From NCBI RefSeq assembly GCF_030052815.1, contig NC_079502.1, positions 33,038,050-33,102,049 on the forward strand: a stretch of 64,000 nt of DNA, written 5' to 3'. Shown piece by piece: positions 49,374 to 60,942 of the stretch (the first letter of the stretch is position 1; the number at the start of each line of letters is the position of its first letter). The position numbers and the translations under genes are program-made. Source of the stretch: Hevea brasiliensis. Its lineage: Eukaryota > Streptophyta > Magnoliopsida > Malpighiales > Euphorbiaceae. Under the pieces are notes generated by a model, which saw nothing but the letters and a program-made list of their open reading frames with translations, ran no database searches and had not been told where the DNA came from.

Positions 49374-51195
49374 TGTGACATCCTTACTTTAGATAGTCTG
49401 TACGTTCTACTGTTCCGGTGATCAATGTCTGTCTGGACAACCAAAATGTTTGGAACTATATTTAAACTAGAGTGAGGAGTTATAAATGACTTAAATAATG
49501 ATAAGAAAAATTAAGGAAAAATGAAAGAAATGAAATGGACATAGGTTAAATTAGCCGAAGCTCCAGCGATGGGTAACCCTAACGGAAAGCGACTGTGAAG
49601 ATAGTTAGTGACCCTAGACCCGTGGGGAAACCCTGTGAAATAATTTTGGGGACTCTAGTAAATGATTATGGAGGCTTAGATGACAATAGATTGCTAAGAA
49701 AATGCAAGAAACATTCAGTTAATCGGTATAGATAATTTTAGTTCATTAAGCAAAACAAAGGGCATTTTGGCTATTTCACCTTCAAAGATGATTTTTGACC
49801 AACTTGTCCATTTAAGTAATTGAGATCCATGTCCTAAAATATGAATAAATATTGCCAAAAATTTAATTAAAAATGATAAAAAAAGAAGAAAAAGAAATAC
49901 AAACAAATGTAATTAAAAATCCTAATTATGACGTCATGCCCATGTCAAATTGAGGTAATTAAAATTCCTAGCCAATCATCATTAGAGAAACACAAGTATA
50001 AAAGCCAAATGGGATAAATTAAACCAAGAAAAATCAGCTTCTTCTTCCTCTACCCATGATGGCCGAACCATGCTCTTGAGGAAACCACCATTTTTACTTT
50101 TTTGAGCTCAATTTCCCTTAGGTTTTCACCTTATTTTCATAAATCCCAATACAAAACTTTGATTTTTAACCTTGCTTAGCACTTTGGGAGCAAAAATAAG
50201 ATGAGAAGTGAAAGTTTAACAAGTGGGGAAATTCATCAATTCAAGGTTAGTGCTTAATCTTGTTTTTCTCTTCTTAAATTCTTAAATTTAAGATGAATTG
50301 AGGTGAAATTATGTGAGAAATGTTGAAAAAGAAGTGTGTGTGAGGAAGTGGAATTTTGGTGAGCCATGGTAGGAAGAGGAATTGAGGTGTTTAATTGAAT
50401 TTAAATTTGAATCCTAACTTAGGTAAGATGACATATAAGATTTATATTTGGAATTGCATGTGTAGTATGCAATTAGGGATTGTGAGGGTTAGGGTTTTGT
50501 GAATAAATTAAGGATTTTGTGCTTTGATGTTTAATTGGAGTTCTAATGGTCAATTAGTGACCATTTGATATGGTATGACCTTAAAATGAAGTTAATTGTG
50601 GTAATGAATTGTGGATTGGGTGAGCTGCCCTTTTGCTGGAAATTCTAGACCTTGAGTCCAGTGAGTTTGGGCAGCTATAAGATGACTTGTGTAGCTTCAA
50701 TTAGTGTATAGCCAATTGAAGGTGAAACTAGGGACACAATGCCACATTTTTCATGAAGAGACCCTACCTAGAAAACCAACCTAAAGTGACATAAAAATTG
50801 CCTAAATCCGAGTAACCAAAATCTAGACCTGGAAAAATGACCATATGAATAGTGATTGTTCAAATGGCCATAACTTTGTGTGGAGAGGTCCAAATGACTT
50901 GATTCTTGAACCCCTAGAAAGCTTAGACATAATAGAACAACATTCATGAAGAATAGAAACCCAAATTCTGACCATAACATAATCAAATTGCTAACAAAAT
51001 TTAACTCACCAAAACTGCCAGAACCAAAATTGCCTAGAAATTCTAGACATGACCAATCTAGCCAATTATGGTAAAAATGCCATAACTTGAGCTACAAAAC
51101 TCTAAATGGCGTGATTCAAAAATGGAATTGACACATTAAGGAACAACTATTATGAAGAAAGTTTAGCCAAATTCTTACTATAGAATCGTCCAATG
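49374..51195 (+). repeat. Plus-strand chromovirus LTR, right part outside the window
   Basis: Starts TGTGACATCC and follows the S3 and GyC LTR plan: 5S-like block (49544-49590), a perfect TGACGTCA (49929-49936), CCAATCA (49972-49978), TATAAAAG (49997-50004). It is interrupted at 51195 by GyD within the counterpart of GyC 35120. The rest must lie beyond GyD and the copia element. Confidence 0.85.
49929..50004 (+). promoter_or_regulatory. Putative U3 promoter of the LTR at 49374
   Basis: The clearest copy of the module: palindrome TGACGTCA (bZIP/CRE-type core), CCAATCA 36 bp later, TATAAAAG 19 bp after that, then a pyrimidine-rich leader. Confidence 0.6.
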
Positions 51196-54100
51196 TGTCA
51201 CAGCTTATCCCTTGTAAGGCACGACATGTTCCCGTAGCATACCTAATGAATTACCGAACTCTACCTACCGATAACACATTAATTATGCTACAAAGGATTT
51301 TAAAACAAACCATAGCTTTTTATCTTATCAATTCTTTTGTGAAAAATTGCATGAGAATAGTTAAAATTCCATGTAAACATTCATTAGAAATAATGATAGA
51401 CTAAATATTGCAAAAGTTACATTTTCATAAGTCTCAAAGTAAAATACAAAATAGTTACAAACTCAAAATGTGATAGCAATGCAATGCTTTTAAATACAAA
51501 CTGCTCAATGTCTGTATATCCATACACATAGGTACAAAATACATCCAAAGGAATCACAAAGGTATACCTAATATAAATACCCACAAATAATACCAAAATG
51601 CTGCTTTCAAGTCTCTCACTCAGCAGCCTTCTCCTTTCCTTTACCTGCGACAGCATAAAGAAGCTATCGCTGAGTATATCACTCAGTGGTGCACAACTAA
51701 TAACTTTAAAACTTAAGGTAAAACACAATTTGTCAAAGCATAATGAATCACATTTTTTTTAAGCATGAAAACTTCACAATAGTTCTAAGTCCATAAGAGC
51801 CATTTATTGGAATAACATTTCAAAAGAGAAATCACACTTCATAAATCACAATTCACAAAGCATTAGTGTTGCCAACATCAACACACAGTTCAGGCCATGA
51901 CATAAAATTTCACGATCAGTGCCGTGTTGTACACCATGACAAAGCAATCTCAACCTCACTAACCGTTATTAATGAGGGAAGGGCTAGCTAGCTAATGAGT
52001 ACTCATGTAGTCTTACCCCCTAACCGTTATTAATGGGAGACATAATCAATATCAATTATCAACTCCAAGTAGCCATTACTACTAGGGAGTTCCGAAAGGG
52101 ACTGTCATGCTAACTATGATTTCAAAATAGTTTCCAAAAATTTCCCACTCAACAATCACATTTATAAACCAATAAACACATTTAAATTCATCATAATATC
52201 CATATAAAGGTGGCAACACCCAAATTTTTTAAATGTAAGAGAAAAACCATATTTCAGTCAAAGTAAACTTGTTCAAAGCAAACTCATTCAATTTAACACA
52301 TTCCAAGCAATTTACAAGTTTAAAAACGAAGAAAAGGTTAGTTGTGCACAAACCTTCAATAATTCTCCTTCCTTGTTATCTACTTCTCCTTGTCTGTTCC
52401 AACTTCTTTTTCTACTGAAAATACACAAATAGAATACCTTAATACCAATCTCAATTGCTGCCAAGAACTCATTACATGCATGTCTAATGCATCCCAAGTT
52501 AGCTTTGAAAATTTCAGAATATTTTGGATTTGGGATAGCTTGGTGCCCCAATCTTTGAACTCAATTTTCACCTAGTTTCGATCATAATTTGGTGAGGTGT
52601 TCTTCATGAAAATTGTTCATTTAGGTCTTAACTTTATTTTCCTTTTAGAATCACCTAATTCAAAGCTGTGTAGCTCAAGTTATGCCAAAAACACAATTAC
52701 TGTTCACATCACTATTCATGCTACAGATTCAGTTCTAGCAGATTTATTGATCCAATTTCGTTCAGCAATTTGGTCAAGTTAAGTCCATAATTTGGTCTAA
52801 TGTTCTTCATATGAAATGTTCTACTATGTCTTAGGTTTCCATCGGTACAAGAATTGCCTAAATCAGAGTTTTCTAGAAAGAGTTATGGCCATGCAAAATT
52901 TACTGTTTATATGGTAAATCTGCAGTTCTGTAGATTCGATGATTCAACTTTGCTCAGCAATTTGATTGGGTTAAGTCCATAATTTGGCCTCAAGTTATTC
53001 ATATGAAATGTTCTAATATGTCTTAGGTTTCCATCATTTCAAGAATCACCTAAATCGGAGTTTTTTAGAGAGTGTTATGGCCATGCAAAGTTTACTGTTC
53101 ATATGGTCAAATTCTGCAAGTTCCAAAATTTTGCCTCTAAGTTCAAGGCTCATTTCGGATAGCTTAAGGTCATTTTTGGGGCAGTGTATCTTGACAAAAA
53201 TTCTAGCCCTATGTCTTAAGCTTCATTTTCAATTGGTTTCACACCAATTGGAATTGTGTAGCTCAATTTATGGGCTGTCAAACACACTGAACTCAGTGTG
53301 CAAATTTTGCCTTAGGTTCAAATTTTTCATTTATTCAATTATTCCCACTAACCAAACTCAATTCACATTTAATTCACCCAAAATGATTATAATTTAGCAT
53401 TGACACATCAATGGCACTTCTTAGCACAAACCCCACAATTTTCAAACACCAAAGTTTGTAATATTTTGTTATCCTACCATTTCATTATCTCCATTCATCA
53501 ACCCATTGTCAATTCAAACTAAATAAACCTCAAATGACCATAATTTAATACTACACACACAAATTTCACTCTTTAGTACCAAAACTCCAATTTTCCCATG
53601 AACCCTAATCTCCCATAATTAAATTTATACACATTTCATGCAATTTCTTTGCCCCAATCATGTATACTACTTCAACTAAGCTTAATCTCATTATAAATTT
53701 CATTCAAAGACATCAAACTCTAACTTTTCTCCAATTTGGACAAAACCCTAGTTTAGATTCCATACATGTTTTCTTTCATTTTCTTATGAAATTTCATGCT
53801 TTCTCAGATAAATTCATCACACCCAAACTTGATTCAAAACATATTTGGTTAATCAAGCATGAAAGAGAGAGCTTACCTCACTTGATGATTTTTCCCACTT
53901 CCAATCTCTTCAAAATCTTGCTCTTCTTGTTTTTAATCTCTCAATCAAAGATCTCTTTGATGTTTTCTTTTAGTGGGCTATGGAATTTATGAAGGGAATT
54001 GAAGTGAATCAAGACTTGGAAGGAAAAACAATGGTGGAAGAATATTGGAGAAGAAGAGAAAAGAAAAGAGAGGGAGAGGGAAAATGGGTGGTGGCATGGA

Positions 54101-54563
54101 AGAAGGGAAAGAAGGAGACTTGTCTTCTTTTATACTTATTTATTCCTTTTTAATTAAATAATTAAGTTTAATTGTCAAAAGCCCATAAGTCATTAATTTT
54201 AATTAGGTCAAAAATGGAATTTAAATTCTATATTTTTGCCTCTTTTATTTTCTTTCCACTTTTACTCTAATTTTTCCCTTAATATTTCTTCATAATTCAA
54301 TATTTTATTTTCATTTAATTAAATTGACATTTTGGTCAAAAATCAACTCTTAAAGTGAATTGACCAAAATGCCCCTTATCGGGTCATAATCCATCTTTTA
54401 CAATATACCCGGTGAGTCCTTATATTTTTGGGTCACTTTAACTTTTATTATGTGTATATCAATTAATTTTTTTTTTATTTTTGGTTCTCAAGGTGTCTTT
54501 GAATAGTACTAGTCACGGACCAAAAATGGTACTATTCATAACTCGGAGGTTCGGGGTGTTACA
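51196..54563 (-). repeat. GyD 3' LTR (3368 bp)
   Basis: Plus-strand ends TGTCACAGC and GTGTTACA. It has a minus-strand TATAAAAG (54127-54134), the worn 22-bp palindrome (about 51922-51943) and the paired hairpins (about 51645-51690). The region near the LTR start that carries the 5S-like block in its relatives is missing here. Confidence 0.9.
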
Positions 54564-54565
54564 AT

Positions 54566-54577
54566 TCTCCCCTCCTT
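54566..54577 (-). other. Polypurine tract of GyD
   Basis: Minus strand AAGGAGGGGAGA next to the LTR start. Confidence 0.8.
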
Positions 54578-54611
54578 AAAAATAAATTTCGTCCTCGAAA
54601 TTTACCTGGTC

Positions 54612-56000
54612 TCAGTCTCTGAATAGCTGTGGGTGCTGTCTCCTCATATCCTCCTCACGCTCCCATGTAGCCTCCTGGCCTAAATGATGGTTCCACAACA
54701 CTTTCACTAGAGGTATTTTCTTGTTCCTCAACTGCTTCACCTCATGTGCCAAGATCTTTATGGGTTCTTCATCATATATCAGGTCTGGATTCACCTCAAT
54801 CTCCTCTATTGGCAAAATGTGAGAGGGATCTGATCTGTACGTCCTCAACATGGAGACATGGAAGGCATTGTGAATCTTTTCCAACTCTGGACGCAATGCA
54901 AGTCTATATGCCAATGGACCCACTCTTTTTAGAACCTCATACGGCCCAATGAAGCGAAGACTTAGTTTTCCCTTTCTACCAAACCTCATGATCCTCTTCC
55001 ATGGGGAAACTTTCAAGAAAACCTTGTCACCCACACTGTACCGAATATCTCTTCTCTTTAGGTCAATGTAGGACTTTTGTCTATCCGTTGCAACTTTGAG
55101 TCTATCTCTAATGAGCTTAACCTTTTGTTTTCTGTTTGCTGCACTAATTCTAGGCCAATCAACTTCCTTTCACCCACTTCATCCCAACACAAGGGAGTTC
55201 TATACTTTCTCCCATAAATTGCTTTGTATGGAGGCATCCCGATGCTTGACTGATAACTGTTGTTACAGGCAAATTCAATTAAAGGAAAGTGTGTATCCCA
55301 ACTCCCTTCAAACTCAATCACACAAGCCCGAAGCATATCCTCCAAAATCTGAATGATCCTTTTAGATTAGCCATCTGTCTATGGATGGAATGCTATATTA
55401 AAGTTCAATCTAGTTCCTAGGGCTTTTTAGAGACCACCCCAGAATTTAAAAGTGAACCTTGGGTCTCTGTCCAACACAATAGACACTAGCACTCCATGTA
55501 ACCTCACCACATCATCAATGTATAGTTTGGCCAATCTTTTCAAGCTGTAATCCATTCTCACTAGCAAAAAGTGTGTAGACTTGATCAATCTATCAACAAT
55601 AACCCAAACTGCATCATGATTCTTTTGTGTATGTGGAAGTCCTATTATAAAATCCATAATGATTCTTTCCCATTTCCACTAGGGAATTGGCAATGGCTGT
55701 AGCAACCCTACAAACACTTAGTGTTCTGCCTTTGCTTGCTGACAAGTTAGGTATTTGGCAATATATTCTGTAATGTCTTTCTTCATTCCTCTCCACCAAT
55801 AGTGCTCTTTCACACTTCTGTACATTTTGGTTCCACCGGGGTGCATTGCAAAAGGTGAATCATGTGCTTCCTTTAAAATGGACTGTTTCAGTTCAACATT
55901 CTCAGAAATGCACATTCTGCTCTTATATAACAACAAGCTCTCATCATTTACTGATAATTCTGGTTTCTTGCGATCTCGAGCCTCTTCCATCAACTTCACA
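54612..56000 (-). pseudogene. Integrase and chromodomain of GyD pol (dead), cut by copia
   Basis: Reading the minus strand from 56000: the zinc-binding N-terminus (HDSPFAMHPGG, HYWWRGM, then KYLTCQQAK where one of the paired Cys appears to be Tyr). Next are the first catalytic Asp in IVDRLIK and the second in LDRDPRF. The 'DG*SK' segment has Lys (codon 55361-55363) in place of the catalytic Glu, next to a stop. After that come WDEVGERKL, RFIGPYEVL, HVSMLRTY and the chromodomain-like end QEATWEREEDMRRQHPQLF (54612). Several stops lie in frame (for example just before 55718 and two close to 55700), and there is one frameshift near 55130. It keeps the same domain order as GyB. Confidence 0.88.
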
Positions 56001-56070
56001 TACTTATCATCCTTCTGTGCAACTGCTTTATTTGTTCTGCCAGCATTGGCTTCACTTGCTAAGTAGCTAC

Positions 56071-58180
56071 TGTTAGTAGTATGCCCTAGAGCATATCATT
56101 TAGTATGTATCTTGTACATGTTTTTATTAATAAAAGGCATTTCCACTTTTTCATTTTCATAATATATTTATGTGTAATAGAAAAAGGTCCATTGATATTT
56201 TGATAGAAATTCTATTCTTAAGTTATTAAAAATATGAGTGACAGTATTTTTAGTACAAAGTATCATAAATAGGTTCACAATCGAGAATACTTCACAATAA
56301 GGACATGACTTATCCAGAAAGATTGTATTCATGTTTATTCCCAAGTTATTTATATGAGATATAAATAAGATGGAATGGTGAGTCTAATGCCATATGACAA
56401 ACATGATAGGCATTTATACATGATAAGTAGGTCGAACCAGTGAAACTTATGACAAGCACATGGAGTTTACTCTTATCAATATATTGTCATAAATCATATC
56501 AGTGCATACAATCTTTAGACCTGAGATAGCACAGTTATCTTATAAATAGGTGGTTTGAGTTTGATACTGCTTTCATACTTGTACTGTGTATGGGTATATG
56601 GGCATGTATTGGCTCCTACTAGTTATATATGGAGGTAGGTGTTGATCAAGATGGAATCTGTTCCTCTAAGTAAATAGGGATAAAATCCTATATTCATTTA
56701 ATTGTTCTTGATGCTTCAAGTTCTTGGCCAGGACAGATAGATTTTATCAGAAAAGAGTTTCTGATGAGAAAATCTTTTAATCAAGAACTAGAATTAAAAG
56801 AGAACATAATATTCATAGCAAATGGGGTTTGACATAAACCATGACTCCAGCTTGAGTTGGGATTTTATAACAGAGAGATTATAGTGCATGATAACATATA
56901 ATTATAGGTTCATTTAAGGTAAATCTTATTACTGATTAGGTGGCCATGGCATGCTATGCTAGGTGTTAACCATGGTCTATGAGGTGCATAAAATGATTTA
57001 GAGAAATCATTTATGGTATGAAAGAGTTCTGATGATATTAAGAGTTGATATCATATCTCATTGCCAATTAGTGATGAGCCTAGTAAGTCACATACATACA
57101 CAAGTAATCACCAAACTAAATATGATTTAATTAATTAATTAAAGAGTTTAATTGATTAATTAAATAGGTTTGATTTGCAATTAGATTGCAAAGTCCCTAG
57201 CATGACTTGAAACCAAATCTAGATTATTGAATGTATAGTATAAGTTAAATTTATATTTAAAGTGTTTAAATATGAATTTAATTAATGAGAAATTAATTAA
57301 TAAAGATTAATTAATTGATTTATATTTGATATAAATTGATTAGAAGAAGTGAAATAATTATTTTGGGTTGGGAACTCAAAATTAGACACAGGGGCATTTT
57401 GGTCATTTCACAGGGTGACATGTGGCACTATGAGATGGTGACACGTGGCATTACACATAAGCTTGCCAAATGTCTTTTAATCACATAAGATGATTAAAAT
57501 TAAGATTAAATATAGGTTTGACACTTGGCACAATGTGATTGGGTCAATTAAACCTAGAGCCAATTAGAAGGTGACATGTGGCAAGGGTTTTAAGTGATGA
57601 CCTAGCTATATAAGTGTTGTTATGAAAGAGTAAAACGTGTGGGCTCTTGTTCTTCTTTGGTGCCACCACCCAAATAACACCTCCCCTCTCTTCTTCTTCA
57701 TCTCTCATCAATTCAAAGAGATTAGCAAGCAATCTCTTGAATTAAAAATACTAGAAATTGATTTTAGTGTCCTGTTTACATCTGTAATCTCTCAAAAGAC
57801 AAAACTTGATTTTCTAATTCATAGAAAAAACTTTAGAAGCTATTCAAGAGCTGCCATAGGTGATCTTGGTGTGGACAAGGTAGAGGGACAACATCTGGTG
57901 TCCTAAAAATACATCCTAAAGGTGCCAAACATACTGCAGTGCATCAAGAGGTTAGTGCACTTGTTCTTGATCTAATCTAGGGTTCTAAAATTAATCTGAT
58001 TAATTCTAAAATCTTAAATGGCAAATACAGATCCAAAAACATATTAAAAGAGTTTTAATATGTTGTTTATCATTGAAATCAAATAGATAAAAATAAATCT
58101 TGCATGATGCATGTGACCTTAGGTGAAAATTTTTGAATTCAATGACATAAACTTCTGTTTTTCATGCTTCCGCTCCTTCA
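56071..58180 (+). repeat. Copia 5' LTR (2110 bp)
   Basis: Starts TGTTAGTAG, ends CTCCTTCA, followed by AT and the PBS. TATA box TATATAAG at 57607-57614, then a pyrimidine-rich leader. The frames of 62 and 89 codons near 57544-57906 are chance frames around the start of transcription. Confidence 0.88.
57607..57614 (+). promoter_or_regulatory. TATA box of the copia LTR
   Basis: TATATAAG about 40 bp before a CT-rich leader within the LTR. Confidence 0.6.
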
Positions 58181-58182
58181 AT

Positions 58183-58195
58183 TGGTATTAGAGCC
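58183..58195 (+). other. Primer binding site of the copia element
   Basis: TGGTATTAGAGCC, one C-to-T change from the Met-tRNA type TGGTATCAGAGCC, 2 bp after the LTR. Confidence 0.88.
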
Positions 58196-59925
58196 ACTAT
58201 ATTTGCCATTTAGATTGTTGATTATATGATTTAATTGTGTGGTATGATCATGAGATGATAGATCCATTGCTGGTTACAATGAAAGGTGGCGGCATGGTGG
58301 AGTGCACCATGGGTGCGCATGGTTTGGCTCCTCTCATGGTGTGCACAAGGTTTGGCTTTTTAATTTGCAGTTATTGTATGATCTAAATGCTCATCCTATG
58401 TCTAATTAAATTGTTTAATTAGAGTTTTAATCACAAAATTAAATTTTAATTCAAATCAGAATTTTAAAAATTGTTTGAATGTGATTCAAATCTGAATTTT
58501 AAAAGTTGTTTGAATGTGATTCAAATCTGAATTTTTAAAGTTGTTTGGATCATATTCAAATCTAAATTTTTAAAAATTATTTGAATGTGATTCAAATCTG
58601 ATTTTTAAAAATTGTTTGAATGTGATTCCAATATGAATTTTTAAGGTTGTTTGAATGTGATTCAAATCTGAATTTTTAAATTTGTTTGAATGTGATTCAA
58701 ATATGAATTATTAAATTTATTTGAATCATATTCAAATCTGGATTTTTAAGTTGAATATGAGATATTCAATTTAATTTATGTGTGTATGTTTTATTTAATT
58801 GTTAAATAGTGATATGCATGATGGATGATCATGGACTATAAAAGACCAATGTGATTAGATTTATTTCTTTTATGTTTCTTTAGATTGTAAATTAATTAAT
58901 TTATTTTACTTTATTTTGGGCATGTATTATTAAGGTTGTAATAATTTTGGGTTGTAATTTTATTTATTTAAGTTCTTGTAAATTCGCTTTGGTATGCCAA
59001 GAATTACTATGTAATTGGATTGCAATAAGATCAAGGAGGTCAAGAGCATTGGTAGGACCAGTGGGAGGAATTCAAGATCAAGTGTTTATTATGTACTCCT
59101 TCAGCAACTCTTGTAAAATGAATGAATGAAATGCACCTAGGAATGCCCAGATTCAATTCTTGGTGGCTCAGAATTGAATCCCTTAGAAAGTCCACGATCA
59201 TACCATATTTACTGTTTATCCATGAATCCATGAGATGTATGGAAATGTATGCAAGTATATGATATATGCATGTTAGATGGATAATGTGCAAAGTGAGACC
59301 CTAATAGTAATTAGGATGACCATAAAATCTTCTAAACAAATGATTAAGTTGGAAATGCTATAATTAAAGTAATTATAACATGGGCCCTCCATTGGGGCAA
59401 TTATTTTAAGAAATTTTAAATAGTTGCATATGATGCAATTAATTTAAGAGATATTCTTAAGAATAATTGTTAAGCATGAGATATTGTAAATATGTAAATG
59501 GTTTGGTGGCCAATATTGGATGTACCTGAGGACATTAAAATTATTTGCATAATTACTGGCTCAATGGGATCAACTTAACTAATGCAAGATAAGTCAATAA
59601 TGGATGTACCTGAGATTTTGAGCATTAGGGGCTAGGTAAAGGATTGAACCTCACATGAGATGTGATGGGCAAGGAGTTGCTCACTTATAGTTTATTGTAA
59701 TTCCAATAATGGATGTACCTGAGGATGATCAATAGAATTATAAGAATTCAATCACCCATTAGAAATCCATCCAACTAGGATTTCAATTTTCTACTTTGGA
59801 AGTGTAGGATTCGCTAAGTTAGTGGGAGGACCAATTTGATTAAAAGACCATAATCATTTTTGTTAATTACATGATACCTTTACTAATTAATCTGCTTATT
59901 TTTTGCAGTTAATTTTCTGATAATA
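58196..59925 (+). other. Long leader of the copia element, non-coding
   Basis: About 1.73 kb without a meaningful frame. It holds a 35-bp tandem repeat (58447-58750) and three dispersed copies of GGATGTACCTGAG (near 59519, 59602 and 59711). A TTTTGCAG at 59901-59908, just before the gag ATG, looks like a splice acceptor; I could not pick a donor. Confidence 0.7.
58447..58750 (+). repeat. Tandem repeat in copia leader, unit about 35 bp, 8-9 copies
   Basis: Each unit contains TTTGAATGTGATTCAAA, a 7-bp perfect stem with a 3-base loop, followed by a T/A run. Units 4 and 9 carry the variant CATATTCAAAT. Confidence 0.9.
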
Positions 59926-60940
59926 ATGAGCATAGAACAACCACCACCATCCAATATCCTTGCAAGCATACTTGATCGCAATAGGTTGACAGAACTTAAT
60001 ATGTCTGATTGGCTAAGAAATTTGAAACTTGTCCTGAACCTTGAACATATAGGATACGTTTTAGACTCAAATGTTCCTAGTCCCTTACCTCCAGAGGCCA
60101 CCTAAGAGGAACATGAAACTTTGGACAAGTGGAAGGAGCATGATATGAGAGCTAAGTGTTACATGCTTGCTTCCATGAGTAATGAGTTACAGAAGTAACA
60201 TGAGAACATGCAGAGTGCGAGTGAGATCCTCCTTCACCTATAAGAGTTATATGGTGAGTATAGCAGGAATGCTAGGTATGGGATATCTAGGCAGCTATTC
60301 CGCATTAGGATGTCTGAGGGACAGAATGTTGGGAATCATGTCCACAAGATGATTCGGCTAATTGAGCAGTTGAAACATCTTGACTTCAACATGGATTTCC
60401 ATCTATAGACGGATTTGATCCTTCAGTCCCTTCCTGAGTCTTTCGGAAATTTTGTGACAAATTTCCATATGACTAAATAGGAATGCACCTTCACTGGTTT
60501 ACTCAATATGCTGGTTATTGCCCAAAAGAATATACCGGGCAATAAAGGAAAAGAGGTAGCTTTGATTGCATCTTCTTTTACTGGAAAGTCCAACAAGAAG
60601 AAGGGCAATAAGAAAAAGAAATCTTAGATTCCTAGTCCTTCTAAGAAAATTGCTAAACAGAAAGGGAAGACTAAAGCTGATGGAGGCAAAGAAAAGTGTT
60701 TCCACTGCCAGAAGGATGGGCACTGGAAAAGGAACTGCCCATAGTATCTTGCTTCTCAGAAGGACAAGAAGGGTAGACCTTCGGAAGGTATGTCCATATC
60801 TTGTTACTTACATGCTGATGATACTCATAGTTCATATACAGCTTGGGTTTTAGATACTAGTGCCAGTTTTCACATTTCTTATTATATGCAGGAACTAGCA
60901 AATAGTAGCAGCTTGCGTTCTCAAGATGTTGAGTCCAGAT
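59926..60940 (+). pseudogene. Copia gag and protease, seven premature stops
   Basis: A single frame from ATG 59926 with stops at 60103, 60196, 60241, 60406, 60478, 60625 and 60742. The protein begins MSIEQPPPSNILASIL and has a copia-type gag body. It continues with a Lys-rich stretch and a zinc knuckle CFHCQKDGHWKRNC (60697-60738), which packages RNA in working elements. Then comes the protease region AWVLDTSAS (60841 on). The family active site is D-T/S-G-A; here the Gly codon (60859-60861) is AGT, Ser. A one-base loss near 60941 puts the rest in another frame. Confidence 0.88.
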
Positions 60941-60942
60941 TG

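Larger units (their letters stand above)
51196..56070 (-). mobile_element. GyD: minus-strand chromovirus element, 3' part only in window
   Basis: 3' LTR at 51196-54563, purine tract, then integrase with chromodomain reading on the minus strand up to 56070, where the copia element begins. The remainder (reverse transcriptase, gag, 5' LTR) should continue to the right of the copia element, outside the window. It is inserted into the LTR at 49374; left flank CAATG (51191-51195). Confidence 0.88.

Noticed and set aside
51191..51200. CAATG as a proven target duplication of GyD
   Set aside because: Only the left flank is in the window. The right flank lies beyond the copia element, so it cannot be claimed.
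60499..60723. Minus-strand frame with a hydrophobic stretch, as a membrane protein
   Set aside because: It is the antisense shadow of the Lys-rich part of copia gag.
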